From CAYSRC01 sp964433495 (GTDB lineage Bacteria > Bacillota > Clostridia > Oscillospirales > Ruminococcaceae): 53,192 nucleotides of DNA. The position numbers and the translations under genes were made by a program. The notes under the pieces were generated by a model that saw only the letters and a program-made list of their open reading frames with translations, ran no database searches and was not told the DNA's origin. The stretch spans positions 1-53,192 of the forward strand of contig CAYSRC010000012.1 in the NCBI GenBank assembly GCA_964433495.1, written 5' to 3'. This document shows positions 42,126 through 51,673 of this stretch, piece by piece; positions within the stretch are counted from its first letter, which is position 1, and each line of letters starts with the position of its first letter.

Positions 42126-44732
42126 TCACCCCCTTCGGCAGACGCCCGCAAGCTCGCCCAGCTTGAGCATCGCCTCTATCGGCGTCAGCGTGTCGATGTC
42201 GATGCGCGCAAGCTCGCGCATGATCTCCGCCGCAGCGCGCGATTCTTCCTCCCGCTCGGGCGTCCTGAGCGGGCCGAGCGGCGCTCTCTCGCCCCGCTCG
42301 ATGCCGTGCAGTATCTCCTTCGCCCGCTCGATCGCGGTCTCGGGCAGGCCCGCCAACTTCGCGACCTCGATGCCGTAGCTCTCGTCCGCGCCGCCCCGCA
42401 CGATCTTTCGCAGAAAGGTGATGTCGTCGCCGCGCTTTTTCACCGCTATGTTGTAGTTTTTTATGTTGCAGAACACGTCCTCGAGCTCGCACAGCTCATG
42501 ATAGTGGGTCGCGAACATCGTCTTTGCGCCGATGCCGCCCTCGCGGCAGATCTCCTCGACCACGGCGCGCGCGATGCTCATGCCGTCGTAGGTGGAGGTT
42601 CCGCGGCCGATCTCGTCGAGGATGACGAGGCTGTTTGCGGTGGCGTTGTCGAGGATCTCCGCGACCTCGCGCATCTCGACCATAAAGGTCGAGTCACCCG
42701 AAAAGATGTCGTCCGACGCGCCGACCCTTGTGAACACTGCGTCCACGACCCCGATGTGCGCCGACTTTGCGGGCACAAAGCAGCCGATCTGCGCGAGGAT
42801 CACGATGAGCGCCGTCTGCCGCATGTAGGTGGACTTGCCCGCCATGTTGGGCCCCGTTATCAGCGCGGCGAGGTTTTCTCCCCTGTCGAGCAACGTGTCG
42901 TTGGGGACGAACAGGCCGCCGTCGATCACCTGTTCGACAACGGGGTGGCGGCCGCCCTTTATCTCGACGACGCCGCTCCCGTCGACGTCGGGCCGTGTGT
43001 AGGCGTTGTCCTGCGCGCACTTCGCGAAGCCGTGCAGCACGTCGAGATAGGCCGAGGCGTGCGCCGACGCCCCCACCCTGCCCGCGTTGCCCTCAAGGAA
43101 CACGAGCAGCTCTTCATACGCCTCGCGCTCGAGCGCGGCTATCCGCTCGGCGGCGCTGAGTATCCTGCCCTCGAGCTCCTTCAGCTCCTCGTTGATATAC
43201 CGCTCGCCCGTCGCGAGCGTCTGCTTGCGCACGAAAGTGTCGGGCACCGAGGACGAGAACGCGCGCGGCACCTCGATGTAGTACCCGAAGACTCGGTTGT
43301 AGCCGACCTTGAGGTTTTTTATGCCGAGCTGCTCCTTGAGGCGCATCTCGAGCTCGGCAAGATAGCTCTTGCTGTCGCCCACAAGCTGCCGCAGCTCGTC
43401 TATCTCGCCGCTGAAGCCCTTTTTGATGTACCCGCCGTCCTTCATGAGCGCGGGCGGGTTTTCGCTTATCGTCTCGGTTACCCGGCGCGCAAGGTCGTCG
43501 AGGGGGTCGATTGCCCCGCAAAGGGAGGACGCGAGAGGCGATGTGAGCGCCGAGGCCGCCGTCTTGAGCGCCTTGAGGCCCTCGCACGCAGACGCGAAGG
43601 CGATAAGCTCCCGCGGCGAGACGGTGCGGTAGATGACCCTTGTCATCATGCGCTCGATGTCCTTTATTTGGGACAGGGCGTCACCCATGCGCGCACCGCA
43701 CACCGGGTCGCCCGCCATCTCCTCCACCGCGTCAAGTCGTCTGTTTATCTCGCCGACGTCGACGAGCGGGCGGTCGATAAACGCCTTGAGCAGCCTTTTG
43801 CCCGCGGGCGTCCTCGTCCTGTCGATGACCCACAGCAGGCTGCCCCTGCGCTCGCCCGTCCGCGCCGAGGCGACGAGCTCGAGGTTGCGGCGGCAAGAGG
43901 CGGACAGCGACATGAACTGCGCACACCGATAGACCTCAAAGTCCGTGAGCCTGTCGGCCCCGTGGAATTGGGTGTCGCGCAGATACCGCACAAGCACCCC
44001 GAGCGCCCGCACGCCAGCGCCCTCGCGAAGCTCGGCGAGCCGATCGCAGCTCTCGCCCGAAAAGCTCTCGAACACCGTCTGCCGGCACACCGTCAGATCA
44101 AAGCCCTCGTCGTAGATGAGGGTGGGCTTGACGCCGAGGGTTTTCACGATAAAATCGGTGACCCGCTTGTTGCCCTGCGCACGGGCGTTGAGCAGGATTT
44201 CGCGCGGCGCAAAGCGGGACAGCTCGTTGACGACCGTCTCGGGGCCGTCCGTCGTCTCGGTGACAAAGACCGAGCCGGTCGAGATGTCGGCAAAGCACAT
44301 CCCCCTGCAGGACACGTCAAAAAAGAGGCAGCAGACATAGTTGTTCGACTCCTCCGACAGCATGCTGTTCTCGACGACCGTGCCCGGCGTGACGACCCGG
44401 ATAATCTCCCTTTTTACGATGCCCTTTGCGAGGGCGGGGTCCTCGACCTGCTCGCAGACGGCGACCTTGTAGCCCTTTTGGATGAGCTTCGCGATATACC
44501 CCTCGCAGCTGTGAAAGGGCACGCCGCACATCGGCGCGCGCTCGGGCAGGCCGCAGTCGCGCCCCGTGAGGACGAGCTCGAGCTCTTTGGACGCCGTGAC
44601 GGCGTCGTCAAAGAACATCTCGTAAAAATCGCCCAGCCGGTAGAACAGCAGTGCATCCTCGTGCTTTTGTTTTATCTCAAGATACTGCCGCATCATCGGC
44701 GACAGCTTTGCCGTAACCTCGGGAAATGACAC
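42126..44732 (-). CDS. mutS: DNA mismatch repair protein MutS
   Basis: This 868-residue ATPase recognises mismatches. The mismatch-binding F-x-E motif is Phe36-Tyr-Glu38 in YRLGDFYEMF. Connector, lever and clamp domains precede the C-terminal ATPase with Walker A TGPNMAGKST and the ILDEIGRGTSTYDG signature. The open frame extends to 45137 but overlaps ylbF there; GTG 44732, with GAGG 8 nt upstream, gives the family's usual start (SFPEVTAKLSPMMRQYLEIK). ylbF precedes it by 71 bases and mutL follows. Confidence 0.96.
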   Translation of the reverse strand: MSFPEVTAKLSPMMRQYLEIKQKHEDALLFYRLGDFYEMFFDDAVTASKELELVLTGRDCGLPERAPMCGVPFHSCEGYIAKLIQKGYKVAVCEQVEDPALAKGIVKREIIRVVTPGTVVENSMLSEESNNYVCCLFFDVSCRGMCFADISTGSVFVTETTDGPETVVNELSRFAPREILLNARAQGNKRVTDFIVKTLGVKPTLIYDEGFDLTVCRQTVFESFSGESCDRLAELREGAGVRALGVLVRYLRDTQFHGADRLTDFEVYRCAQFMSLSASCRRNLELVASARTGERRGSLLWVIDRTRTPAGKRLLKAFIDRPLVDVGEINRRLDAVEEMAGDPVCGARMGDALSQIKDIERMMTRVIYRTVSPRELIAFASACEGLKALKTAASALTSPLASSLCGAIDPLDDLARRVTETISENPPALMKDGGYIKKGFSGEIDELRQLVGDSKSYLAELEMRLKEQLGIKNLKVGYNRVFGYYIEVPRAFSSSVPDTFVRKQTLATGERYINEELKELEGRILSAAERIAALEREAYEELLVFLEGNAGRVGASAHASAYLDVLHGFAKCAQDNAYTRPDVDGSGVVEIKGGRHPVVEQVIDGGLFVPNDTLLDRGENLAALITGPNMAGKSTYMRQTALIVILAQIGCFVPAKSAHIGVVDAVFTRVGASDDIFSGDSTFMVEMREVAEILDNATANSLVILDEIGRGTSTYDGMSIARAVVEEICREGGIGAKTMFATHYHELCELEDVFCNIKNYNIAVKKRGDDITFLRKIVRGGADESYGIEVAKLAGLPETAIERAKEILHGIERGERAPLGPLRTPEREEESRAAAEIMRELARIDIDTLTPIEAMLKLGELAGVCRRG

Positions 44733-44803
44733 CCTTTTGACCTCTTTTTCGTTTATTGGACTCTTCACCCGCCGAAAATGTCCGCGCCGTTCAGCCGCTG
44801 CCG

Positions 44804-45223
44804 TCAGTGGCAGGCGCCGCCGCAGCTCTCGCAGCTGCCGGTGCAGGCCGAGGGCTCGGCGACAGCGTCGGGGTCCTCCCCCGTCACGGCGGCGGTGAGG
44901 ATGGCGTTGATGAAGTTCATCAGGCCGTTTATCTCCTCTCTGGCCTCGTTGAAGCCGGCCATGCCCTCGTCCGACATGATCTCGTCGTACATGCGCTGCA
45001 GCTCGCCGTTCAGGTCGGCGATCTTCCCGCTGTCGGCGTTGTCCTTGGAGAGCTCGCGGTCGAGGTTCATCCTCGTCACGTTGTAGCTGCCGATGAGCTC
45101 CTGCAGCGCGGCGTTGCCCTCGGTCATGCGCCTGCACGCATCGAGCCGCTTGTAGCGCTCGTCCATCTGAATCGCGCGCCCGAGCGCCCTTGTCATGTCG
45201 ATGATCCTGTCGTTGTCCGTCAT
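44804..45223 (-). CDS. RicA-like YlbF/YmcA family protein with a cysteine tail
   Basis: This 139-residue helical protein belongs to the YlbF/YmcA family. Between miaB and mutS it takes the position of B. subtilis ymcA (ricA), whose product with RicF and RicT forms a complex that stimulates RNA maturation by RNase Y and carries Fe-S clusters. The tail has four cysteines in C127-x3-C131-x2-C134-x3-C138, consistent with metal or Fe-S binding. Helical content dominates residues 5-110. ATG 45223 overlaps the miaB stop as ATGA. Confidence 0.85.
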   Translation of the reverse strand: MTDNDRIIDMTRALGRAIQMDERYKRLDACRRMTEGNAALQELIGSYNVTRMNLDRELSKDNADSGKIADLNGELQRMYDEIMSDEGMAGFNEAREEINGLMNFINAILTAAVTGEDPDAVAEPSACTGSCESCGGACH

Positions 45224-46614
45224 TGTGATACCGCCTTTCCGAACAGTCTCTTTTTGGTCCTCTCGGTGATGACTATGTCGCAGAACTCGTTCGGCGTGCA
45301 CGCGCCCTCGACGCTCACCGCCGAGTTGTCGTCGAGGCGCGCCTCAAAGCCGCCCTCCTCTGCCCTGCCGATGACGAGCGCACGGAACCGCCTGCCGATA
45401 AAGCCCAGCTCCTGTTTTTCGCTTATCGCGTCCTGCACCTCGATGAGGCGCGCCATGCGCCGCGTCTTGCGCTCGTGGGACACCCCGTCGGGCATCGACG
45501 CCGCGGGGGTGCCGCCCCGCTTGGAGTAGATGAAGGTGAACAGCGAGCGGAAGCCCACGCGTTTCACAAGCTCGAGCGTCCGTTCAAAATCCTCGTCGCT
45601 CTCGTCGGGGAACCCGACGATGATGTCGCTTGAAAAGGTCATGTCGGGCACCTTTTTTCGCGCGCAGTCGATGAGCTCGAGGTACTGCCCCGCGGTGTAC
45701 CGCCTGTTCATCCGTCTCAGGATTTCGTCGCTCCCCGACTGGACGGGCAGGTGGAGGTGCCGGCTTATCTTTTTGCAGTCCCTTATCGCGTCAAACAGCT
45801 CGGGCGTCGCGTCCTTGGGGTGGCTTGTCATGAACCTGACGGTGAACTCCCCCTCTATCTCGTTGACGCGCCGCAGAAGCGCGGGGAAGTCGACATCGCC
45901 CGCAAGGCCCTTGCCGTACGAGTTGACGTTTTGACCGAGCAGCATGACGTCCCGACAGCCGCCCTCGACCGCCCGTTTGACCTCGTCAAGGATAAACTCG
46001 GGCCTCCTGCTGCGCTCGCGCCCCCGCACGAGCGGCACGACGCAGTAGGTACAGAAGTTGTCGCAGCCGTACATGACGGGCACAAAGGCCCTGAAGCCCC
46101 CGCCCCGCCTGACGGGCAGCCCCTCGCGCACCGCAAAGTCGCCGCACACCGAGGCGTCAAGCGTCCTTTTGTCCCGCTTGGTATACGCTGCGGCGAGGTG
46201 CTGCGGCAGACGCCACAGCTCGTTGGTGTTGAACACGATGTCGACAAACGGGAACATCCCGCACAGCCTTTTTGCGACCTGCGGCTGCTGCACCATGCAC
46301 CCGCCGACCGCAATGACAAGCCCGGGCTTTTTCTCCTTGAGGCCCTTGAGCCTGCCCACGTTGCCGAACACCCTGTCCTCGGCGTGCTCGCGCACCGCAC
46401 AGGTGTTGAAGAGGATGATGTCCGCGTCCTCGGGGCCCTCTGCGGCCTTGCAGCCGCAGACGTCGAGCATCCCCGCCATCTTCTCGCTGTCGCTGACGTT
46501 CTGCTGGCAGCCGAAGGTGCGGATATAATACCTTGTCTCTTTTTCTCTTGAAGCTATGAGCTCGCGCAGCGCGTCCATGCCGCGCCGAAACTCCCCGCCG
46601 TTTTTCTCTTCCAA
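45220..46614 (-). CDS. miaB: tRNA-2-methylthio-N6-dimethylallyladenosine synthase MiaB
   Basis: This 464-residue radical-SAM methylthiotransferase modifies MiaA-prenylated A37. The N-terminal UPF0004 domain contains TFGCQQNVSDSEKMAG (Cys36) and CAVREHAEDR, the radical-SAM motif is CDNFCTYCVVP, and the C-terminal TRAM domain follows. TTG 46614 is chosen: GGAGG lies 7 nt upstream; a later ATG lacks a well-placed site. Together with MiaA in the same run of genes it makes ms2i6A37. Confidence 0.94.
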   Translation of the reverse strand: MEEKNGGEFRRGMDALRELIASREKETRYYIRTFGCQQNVSDSEKMAGMLDVCGCKAAEGPEDADIILFNTCAVREHAEDRVFGNVGRLKGLKEKKPGLVIAVGGCMVQQPQVAKRLCGMFPFVDIVFNTNELWRLPQHLAAAYTKRDKRTLDASVCGDFAVREGLPVRRGGGFRAFVPVMYGCDNFCTYCVVPLVRGRERSRRPEFILDEVKRAVEGGCRDVMLLGQNVNSYGKGLAGDVDFPALLRRVNEIEGEFTVRFMTSHPKDATPELFDAIRDCKKISRHLHLPVQSGSDEILRRMNRRYTAGQYLELIDCARKKVPDMTFSSDIIVGFPDESDEDFERTLELVKRVGFRSLFTFIYSKRGGTPAASMPDGVSHERKTRRMARLIEVQDAISEKQELGFIGRRFRALVIGRAEEGGFEARLDDNSAVSVEGACTPNEFCDIVITERTKKRLFGKAVSQ

Positions 46615-46709
46615 TCCGTGACCTCCGTCAAAACGGGGCCGAGCGCGACCCGCCCCGAAAGGCGCCGCCGAAAAAGGCATGGCGGCGGAACCCGTACATA
46701 TTTATTATA

Positions 46710-46738
46710 ATTATATCATTTTAAAGGATTTTGTTCAA
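46710..46738 (-). promoter_or_regulatory. Sigma-A promoter of miaB
   Basis: TTGAAC (46733-46738) and a perfect TATAAT (46710-46715) are 17 bp apart on the minus strand. It drives miaB and probably the ylbF-mutS-mutL-miaA genes downstream. Confidence 0.8.
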
Positions 46739-46751
46739 TTGTCGCGGTGCG

Positions 46752-46779
46752 GCGGACAGGAATATTGTTGTATGTCCGC
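46752..46779. promoter_or_regulatory. Inverted repeat between divergent promoters
   Basis: GCGGACA (46752-46758) and TGTCCGC (46773-46779) lie between the miaB and uvrB promoters, about 20 bases upstream of the uvrB -35 element. It may be an operator or a hairpin; no known regulator fits from the sequence alone. Confidence 0.4.
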
Positions 46780-46798
46780 GAAAAAACTTATAATATTT

Positions 46799-46827
46799 TT
46801 GCAAAACAAGAACATATGTGCTATAAT
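46799..46827 (+). promoter_or_regulatory. Sigma-A promoter of uvrBA with an internal LexA-type box
   Basis: TTGCAA (46799-46804) and a perfect TATAAT (46822-46827) are 17 bp apart. GAACATATGTGC (46810-46821) occupies the spacer and matches the Gram-positive SOS consensus GAAC-N4-GTTC at 7 of 8 fixed positions. LexA bound there would block RNA polymerase, so uvrBA should be DNA-damage inducible. Confidence 0.75.
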
Positions 46828-46880
46828 TCAGTGTATCGCGTTTTCAGCCGCTCGGCTGTGTTCACAGGGAGGTGCCGGAC

Positions 46881-48842
46881 ATGGGGATATTTAAGCTTCA
46901 CTCGCCTTTCAAGCCCACGGGCGACCAGCCCGAGGCCGTCGCGCAGCTCGTCGACGGGCTGAAAAAGGGATACCGTGAGCAGGCGCTCATGGGCGTGACG
47001 GGCAGCGGCAAGACCTTCACGATGGCAAACGTCATTGCGGCGTTTGACCGCCCGGTGCTCGTGCTCGCGCACAACAAGACGCTCGCGGCGCAGCTGTGCT
47101 CCGAGTTCAAGGAGTTTTTCCCCGAAAACGCTGTGGAGTACTTCGTCAGCTACTATGACTACTACCAGCCCGAGGCCTACATCCCGAGCACCGACACCTA
47201 CATTGAGAAGGACAGCGCGATAAACGACGAGATCGACAAGCTCCGCCACGCAGCGACCGCCTCGCTGTCCGAGCGGCGGGACGTCATCATCGTCGCGTCG
47301 GTGTCCTGCATCTACTCCCTCGGCAACCCCATCGACTACCGCAATATGATCATCTCGGTGAGGCCGGGCCTCAAGATGTCGCGCGACGACTTTATACGCC
47401 GCCTCGTCGATATCCAGTACGAGCGAAACGACCTCGGCTTTGAGCGAAACCGCTTCAGAGTGCGCGGCGACACGGTGGAGATCCTGCCCGCCTACGACTC
47501 GGAGACCGCCCTGCGGGTCGAGTTCTTCGGCGACGAGATCGACCGCGTAAGCGAGGTGAACCCGCTGACGGGCGAGCGCAGGTGCGACCTCAAGCACACC
47601 GCCATCTACCCCGCCTCCCACTACATCATCCCGCACGACATCCTGATGGAAAAACTGGGAGAGCTTCGCACCGAGATGGACGAGCGGGTCAGGTTCTTTA
47701 AGGAAAACGGCAAGCTCATCGAGGCACAGCGCATCGCCGAGCGCACGATGTACGACATGGAGATGCTCGCCGAGATCGGCATCTGCAAGGGCATTGAAAA
47801 CTACTCGCGGGTGCTCTCGGGCAGGGAGCCGGGCAGCATCCCCTTTACCCTGCTCGACTATTTCCCCGACGACTGGCTGCTGTTTGTGGACGAGTCGCAC
47901 GTCATGCTGCCGCAGGTGCACGGCATGTACGGCGGGGACTACGCCCGAAAAAAGAACCTTGTCGACTACGGCTTCCGCCTGCCGTCGGCGTTTGACAACC
48001 GCCCGCTCAGGTTCGAAGAGTTTTATGACAAGATAAACCAGGTCATCTACACGAGCGCGACCCCGGGCGAGTTTGAGCGCAAGAACTCGGCACAGGTGGT
48101 CGAGCAGGTCATCCGGCCGACGGGTCTGCTCGACCCGGTGATATCGGTGCGGCCGACCGAGGGACAGATCGACGACCTGCTCGGCGAGATAAACCGGCGC
48201 GCCGAGGCGGGCGAGCGGGTACTTGTGACGACCCTGACCAAGCGCATGGCCGAGGACCTCACAGACTATCTTGAGGAACGCGGGGTCAAGGTGCGCTATA
48301 TGCACTATGACATCGACACCGTCGAGCGCATGGAGATCGTCCGCGACCTGCGGCTCGGCGAGTTCACCACCCTTGTGGGGATAAACCTGCTCAGGGAGGG
48401 GCTCGACATCCCCGAGGTCTCGCTCGTCGCGATCCTCGACGCCGACAAGGAGGGCTTTTTGCGCTCGGAGACCTCCCTTATCCAGACGATAGGCAGGGCG
48501 GCGCGCAACGACCACGGCACCGTCATCATGTACGCCGACCGGGTCACCCCGTCGATGGAGCGGGCGATCACCGAGACCGAGCGCCGGCGCGCCATGCAGC
48601 AGGCGTACAACGAAAAGCACGGCATCACGCCGAGGTCGATTGTCAAGGACGTGCGCGACGTGCTCGAGATCTCCTCCAAGGAGGAGATACGGAACAAGGA
48701 GGGCAAAAAGCTCTCGCGCAAGGAGCGCGAGGAGCTCATCGTCCGCCTGAAGAAAGAGATGAAGCACGCGGCGCAGCTGCTTGAGTTCGAGTATGCCGCC
48801 GAGCTTCGCGACAGGATAGCAAAGCTTGAAAAGATGAGGTAA
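46881..48842 (+). CDS. uvrB: Excinuclease ABC subunit B
   Basis: This 653-residue helicase-like subunit verifies DNA damage and loads UvrC. Walker A GVTGSGKT lies at 38-45, the beta-hairpin region follows (YYDYYQPEAYIP), then the DESHVMLPQV and TLTKRMAEDLTDYL helicase motifs, and the C-terminal UVR domain (ELIVRLKKEMKHAAQLLEFE) that contacts UvrC. GGGAGG stands 8 nt before ATG 46881; a GTG at 46872 overlaps that site and is not used. The last codons are followed after 8 bases by uvrA. Confidence 0.97.
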   Translation: MGIFKLHSPFKPTGDQPEAVAQLVDGLKKGYREQALMGVTGSGKTFTMANVIAAFDRPVLVLAHNKTLAAQLCSEFKEFFPENAVEYFVSYYDYYQPEAYIPSTDTYIEKDSAINDEIDKLRHAATASLSERRDVIIVASVSCIYSLGNPIDYRNMIISVRPGLKMSRDDFIRRLVDIQYERNDLGFERNRFRVRGDTVEILPAYDSETALRVEFFGDEIDRVSEVNPLTGERRCDLKHTAIYPASHYIIPHDILMEKLGELRTEMDERVRFFKENGKLIEAQRIAERTMYDMEMLAEIGICKGIENYSRVLSGREPGSIPFTLLDYFPDDWLLFVDESHVMLPQVHGMYGGDYARKKNLVDYGFRLPSAFDNRPLRFEEFYDKINQVIYTSATPGEFERKNSAQVVEQVIRPTGLLDPVISVRPTEGQIDDLLGEINRRAEAGERVLVTTLTKRMAEDLTDYLEERGVKVRYMHYDIDTVERMEIVRDLRLGEFTTLVGINLLREGLDIPEVSLVAILDADKEGFLRSETSLIQTIGRAARNDHGTVIMYADRVTPSMERAITETERRRAMQQAYNEKHGITPRSIVKDVRDVLEISSKEEIRNKEGKKLSRKEREELIVRLKKEMKHAAQLLEFEYAAELRDRIAKLEKMR

Positions 48843-48850
48843 CACAAAAG

Positions 48851-51673
48851 ATGGCAGCAGAAAGCATTACGATAAAGGGCGCGCGCGAGCACAACCTCAA
48901 GAACGTCGACCTCGTCATCCCGAGGGACAAGCTGACGGTCATGACGGGGCTCTCGGGCTCGGGCAAGTCGTCCCTCGCCTTTGACACGATCTACGCCGAC
49001 GGGCAGCGCAGGTACATGGAGAGCCTGTCGTCCTACGCGCGCATGTTTTTGGGGCAGATGGAAAAGCCCGACGTCGATTTTATCGGCGGGCTGTCCCCCG
49101 CGGTCTCGATCGACCAAAAGACAACCTCCAAAAACCCGCGCTCGACCGTCGGCACCGTCACCGAGATATACGACTACATGCGGCTGCTGTTCGCGCGCGT
49201 CGGCATCCCCCACTGCCCCGTCTGCGGGCGCGAGATAAAGCAGCAGACGGTCGACATGATCGTCGACGCGGTCATGAAGCTGCCCGAGGGCACGCGGTTT
49301 TATGTGCTCGCGCCGGTGGTGCGCGGCCGCAAGGGCGAGCACAAAAAGGAGTTTGAGTCGGCCTCGCGCGCGGGCTTTGCCCGCGTGCGGGTTGACGGGA
49401 GCATCTATGAGCTGGACGAGACGATTGCCCTCGACAAGAACAAAAAGCACAACATCGAGATCGTCGTCGACCGCCTCGTCCTCTCCCCCGACATCGCCTC
49501 CCGCCTGTCCGATTCGATCGAGACCGCGGTGGCGATGAGCGGCGGGACGGTGGTCGTCGACGCAGTCGACGGCGAGGAGATGATGTTCTCACAGAGCTAC
49601 GCCTGCCCCGAGCACGGCGTCAGCGTCGAGGAGCTGACCCCGCGGATGTTCTCCTTCAACAACCCGTTCGGCGCGTGCGAAAAGTGCTCGGGCCTCGGCA
49701 CCTTTATGCACATCGACCCCTCCCTCGTCATCCCCAACCCCACCCTCAGCATCCGCGAGGGCGCGGTGCACGCGAGCGGCTGGAACTACAGCGACGGCAG
49801 CATGGCGCAGATGTACTATGAGGCGCTCGCGAAAAAGTACGGGTTTTCGCTCGATGTCCCGGTGAAGGAGCTGCCCAAAAAGGCGCTCGACGTCATCCTG
49901 TACGGGACGGGCCAGGACCGCCTCGAGCTCAAGAGGCAGAACGAGTTCGGTCACGCGAGCTATTCGGGCGTTTTTGAGGGGGTCGTGAACAACCTCGACC
50001 GCCGCTATCGCGAGACCTCAAGCGACTGGTCGCGCTCGGAGATCGAGGCGGTCATGAGCGAGGTGGAATGCCCCAAGTGCCACGGCAAGCGTCTCAAGCC
50101 GACGTCGCTTGCGGTGACGGTCGGGGGCAAAAACATCATGGAGCTGTGCGACCTGTCGGTCAGCGATCTGCTCGGGTTCTTTGAGGCCCTCGAGCTGTCG
50201 CAGCGCGACCGAATGATCGCAGGGCGGGTGATCAAGGAGATAAAGGACAGGCTCAACTTTTTGGTCAACGTCGGGCTCGAGTATCTCGCCCTCTCGCGCG
50301 GCGCGGCGACCCTCTCGGGCGGCGAGAACCAGCGCATCCGCCTCGCGACGCAGATAGGCTCGTCGCTTATGGGCGTGCTGTACATCCTCGACGAGCCCAG
50401 CATCGGCCTGCACCAAAGGGACAACCAAAAGCTCATCGGCACCCTCAAGCACCTGCGGGACATGGGCAACACCGTCATCGTCGTCGAGCACGACGAGGAG
50501 ACGATGATGTCCGCCGACTATATCGTCGACGTCGGCCCGGGAGCCGGGGTCAACGGCGGAAACATCATCTTCTCGGGCACCCCGCAGGAGATTCTGGGGT
50601 GCGACGAGTCGATCACGGGCCGGTACCTTTCGGGCAAAGAGAAGATCCCCGTGCCCGCCGAGCGGCGCAGCGGCAGCGGACACAGCATCACCGTAAAGGG
50701 CGCGAGGCAGAACAACCTCAAAAACATCGACGTCGACTTCCCTCTCGGGACGTTCACCTGCGTCACGGGTGTCTCGGGCTCGGGGAAATCGTCGCTGATA
50801 AACGAGATCCTGTACAAAAAGCTCAGCGCCGAGCTCAACGGCGCCAAGGTGCGCGCGGGCGCGTGCGACGGGGTGACGGGCCTCGAGTTCGCGGACAAGG
50901 TCATCGGCATCGATCAGTCCCCCATCGGCAGGACACCGAGAAGCAACCCCGCGACCTACATCGGGCTCTTCACCCTCATCCGCGACATGTTCGCGCAGAG
51001 CCCCGACGCCAAGATGCGCGGCTACGGCCCGGGGCGGTTCTCCTTCAACGTCAAGGGCGGCCGGTGCGAGGCGTGCCAGGGCGACGGGATCGTCAAGATT
51101 GAGATGCACTTTCTGCCCGACATCTACGTCCCGTGCGACGTGTGCAAGGGCAAACGGTACAACCGCGAGACGCTTGAGGTCAAGTTCAAGGGCAAGTCGA
51201 TCTACGACGTGCTCGAGATGACGGTCGACGAGGCGATGGATTTCTTTTCGAGCTTCCCCGCCGTCTACCGCAAGGTAAAGACCCTTTACGACGTCGGCCT
51301 CGGGTACATCAAGCTCGGGCAGTCCTCCACCACCCTGTCGGGCGGCGAGGCACAGCGGGTCAAGCTCGCAAGCGAGCTCTCGCGGCAGAGCACCGGCAAA
51401 ACGGTCTATATCCTCGACGAGCCCACGACGGGGCTGCACACCGCCGACGTCCACCGCCTCATCACGGTTTTGCAGGAGTTTGTCAACAAGGGCAACACCG
51501 TCATCGTCATCGAGCACAACCTCGACATCATCAAGACCGCCGACCACATCATCGACCTCGGCCCCGAGGGCGGCGACCGCGGAGGCTTCGTCGTGGTGAG
51601 CGGCACCCCCGAGCAGGTCGCCGCCTGCGAAGGCTCATACACCGGGCAGTTTTTAAAAAAGGTTTTGGGGTGA
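48851..51673 (+). CDS. uvrA: Excinuclease ABC subunit A
   Basis: This 940-residue ABC-type ATPase scans DNA for lesions and loads UvrB. Walker A of the first ATPase is GLSGSGKS (33-40), and the second GVSGSGKS lies near 640. Zinc-binding cysteines appear as CPVCG, CEKCSGLG, CPKCHGKR and CEACQGDG-CDVCKGKR, and both ABC signatures (LSGGENQRIRLA, LSGGEAQRVKLA) are intact. It is co-transcribed with uvrB under the SOS-type promoter; uvrC is not in the window. No terminator was found after it. Confidence 0.97.
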   Translation: MAAESITIKGAREHNLKNVDLVIPRDKLTVMTGLSGSGKSSLAFDTIYADGQRRYMESLSSYARMFLGQMEKPDVDFIGGLSPAVSIDQKTTSKNPRSTVGTVTEIYDYMRLLFARVGIPHCPVCGREIKQQTVDMIVDAVMKLPEGTRFYVLAPVVRGRKGEHKKEFESASRAGFARVRVDGSIYELDETIALDKNKKHNIEIVVDRLVLSPDIASRLSDSIETAVAMSGGTVVVDAVDGEEMMFSQSYACPEHGVSVEELTPRMFSFNNPFGACEKCSGLGTFMHIDPSLVIPNPTLSIREGAVHASGWNYSDGSMAQMYYEALAKKYGFSLDVPVKELPKKALDVILYGTGQDRLELKRQNEFGHASYSGVFEGVVNNLDRRYRETSSDWSRSEIEAVMSEVECPKCHGKRLKPTSLAVTVGGKNIMELCDLSVSDLLGFFEALELSQRDRMIAGRVIKEIKDRLNFLVNVGLEYLALSRGAATLSGGENQRIRLATQIGSSLMGVLYILDEPSIGLHQRDNQKLIGTLKHLRDMGNTVIVVEHDEETMMSADYIVDVGPGAGVNGGNIIFSGTPQEILGCDESITGRYLSGKEKIPVPAERRSGSGHSITVKGARQNNLKNIDVDFPLGTFTCVTGVSGSGKSSLINEILYKKLSAELNGAKVRAGACDGVTGLEFADKVIGIDQSPIGRTPRSNPATYIGLFTLIRDMFAQSPDAKMRGYGPGRFSFNVKGGRCEACQGDGIVKIEMHFLPDIYVPCDVCKGKRYNRETLEVKFKGKSIYDVLEMTVDEAMDFFSSFPAVYRKVKTLYDVGLGYIKLGQSSTTLSGGEAQRVKLASELSRQSTGKTVYILDEPTTGLHTADVHRLITVLQEFVNKGNTVIVIEHNLDIIKTADHIIDLGPEGGDRGGFVVVSGTPEQVAACEGSYTGQFLKKVLG

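Noticed and set aside
41673..44729. Very long plus-strand ORF antisense to mutS (1018 codons), and similar ones antisense to clpX, mutL and dnaB
   Set aside because: Codon bias in GC-rich genes leaves antisense frames open; these have no ribosome binding sites and no recognisable domains.
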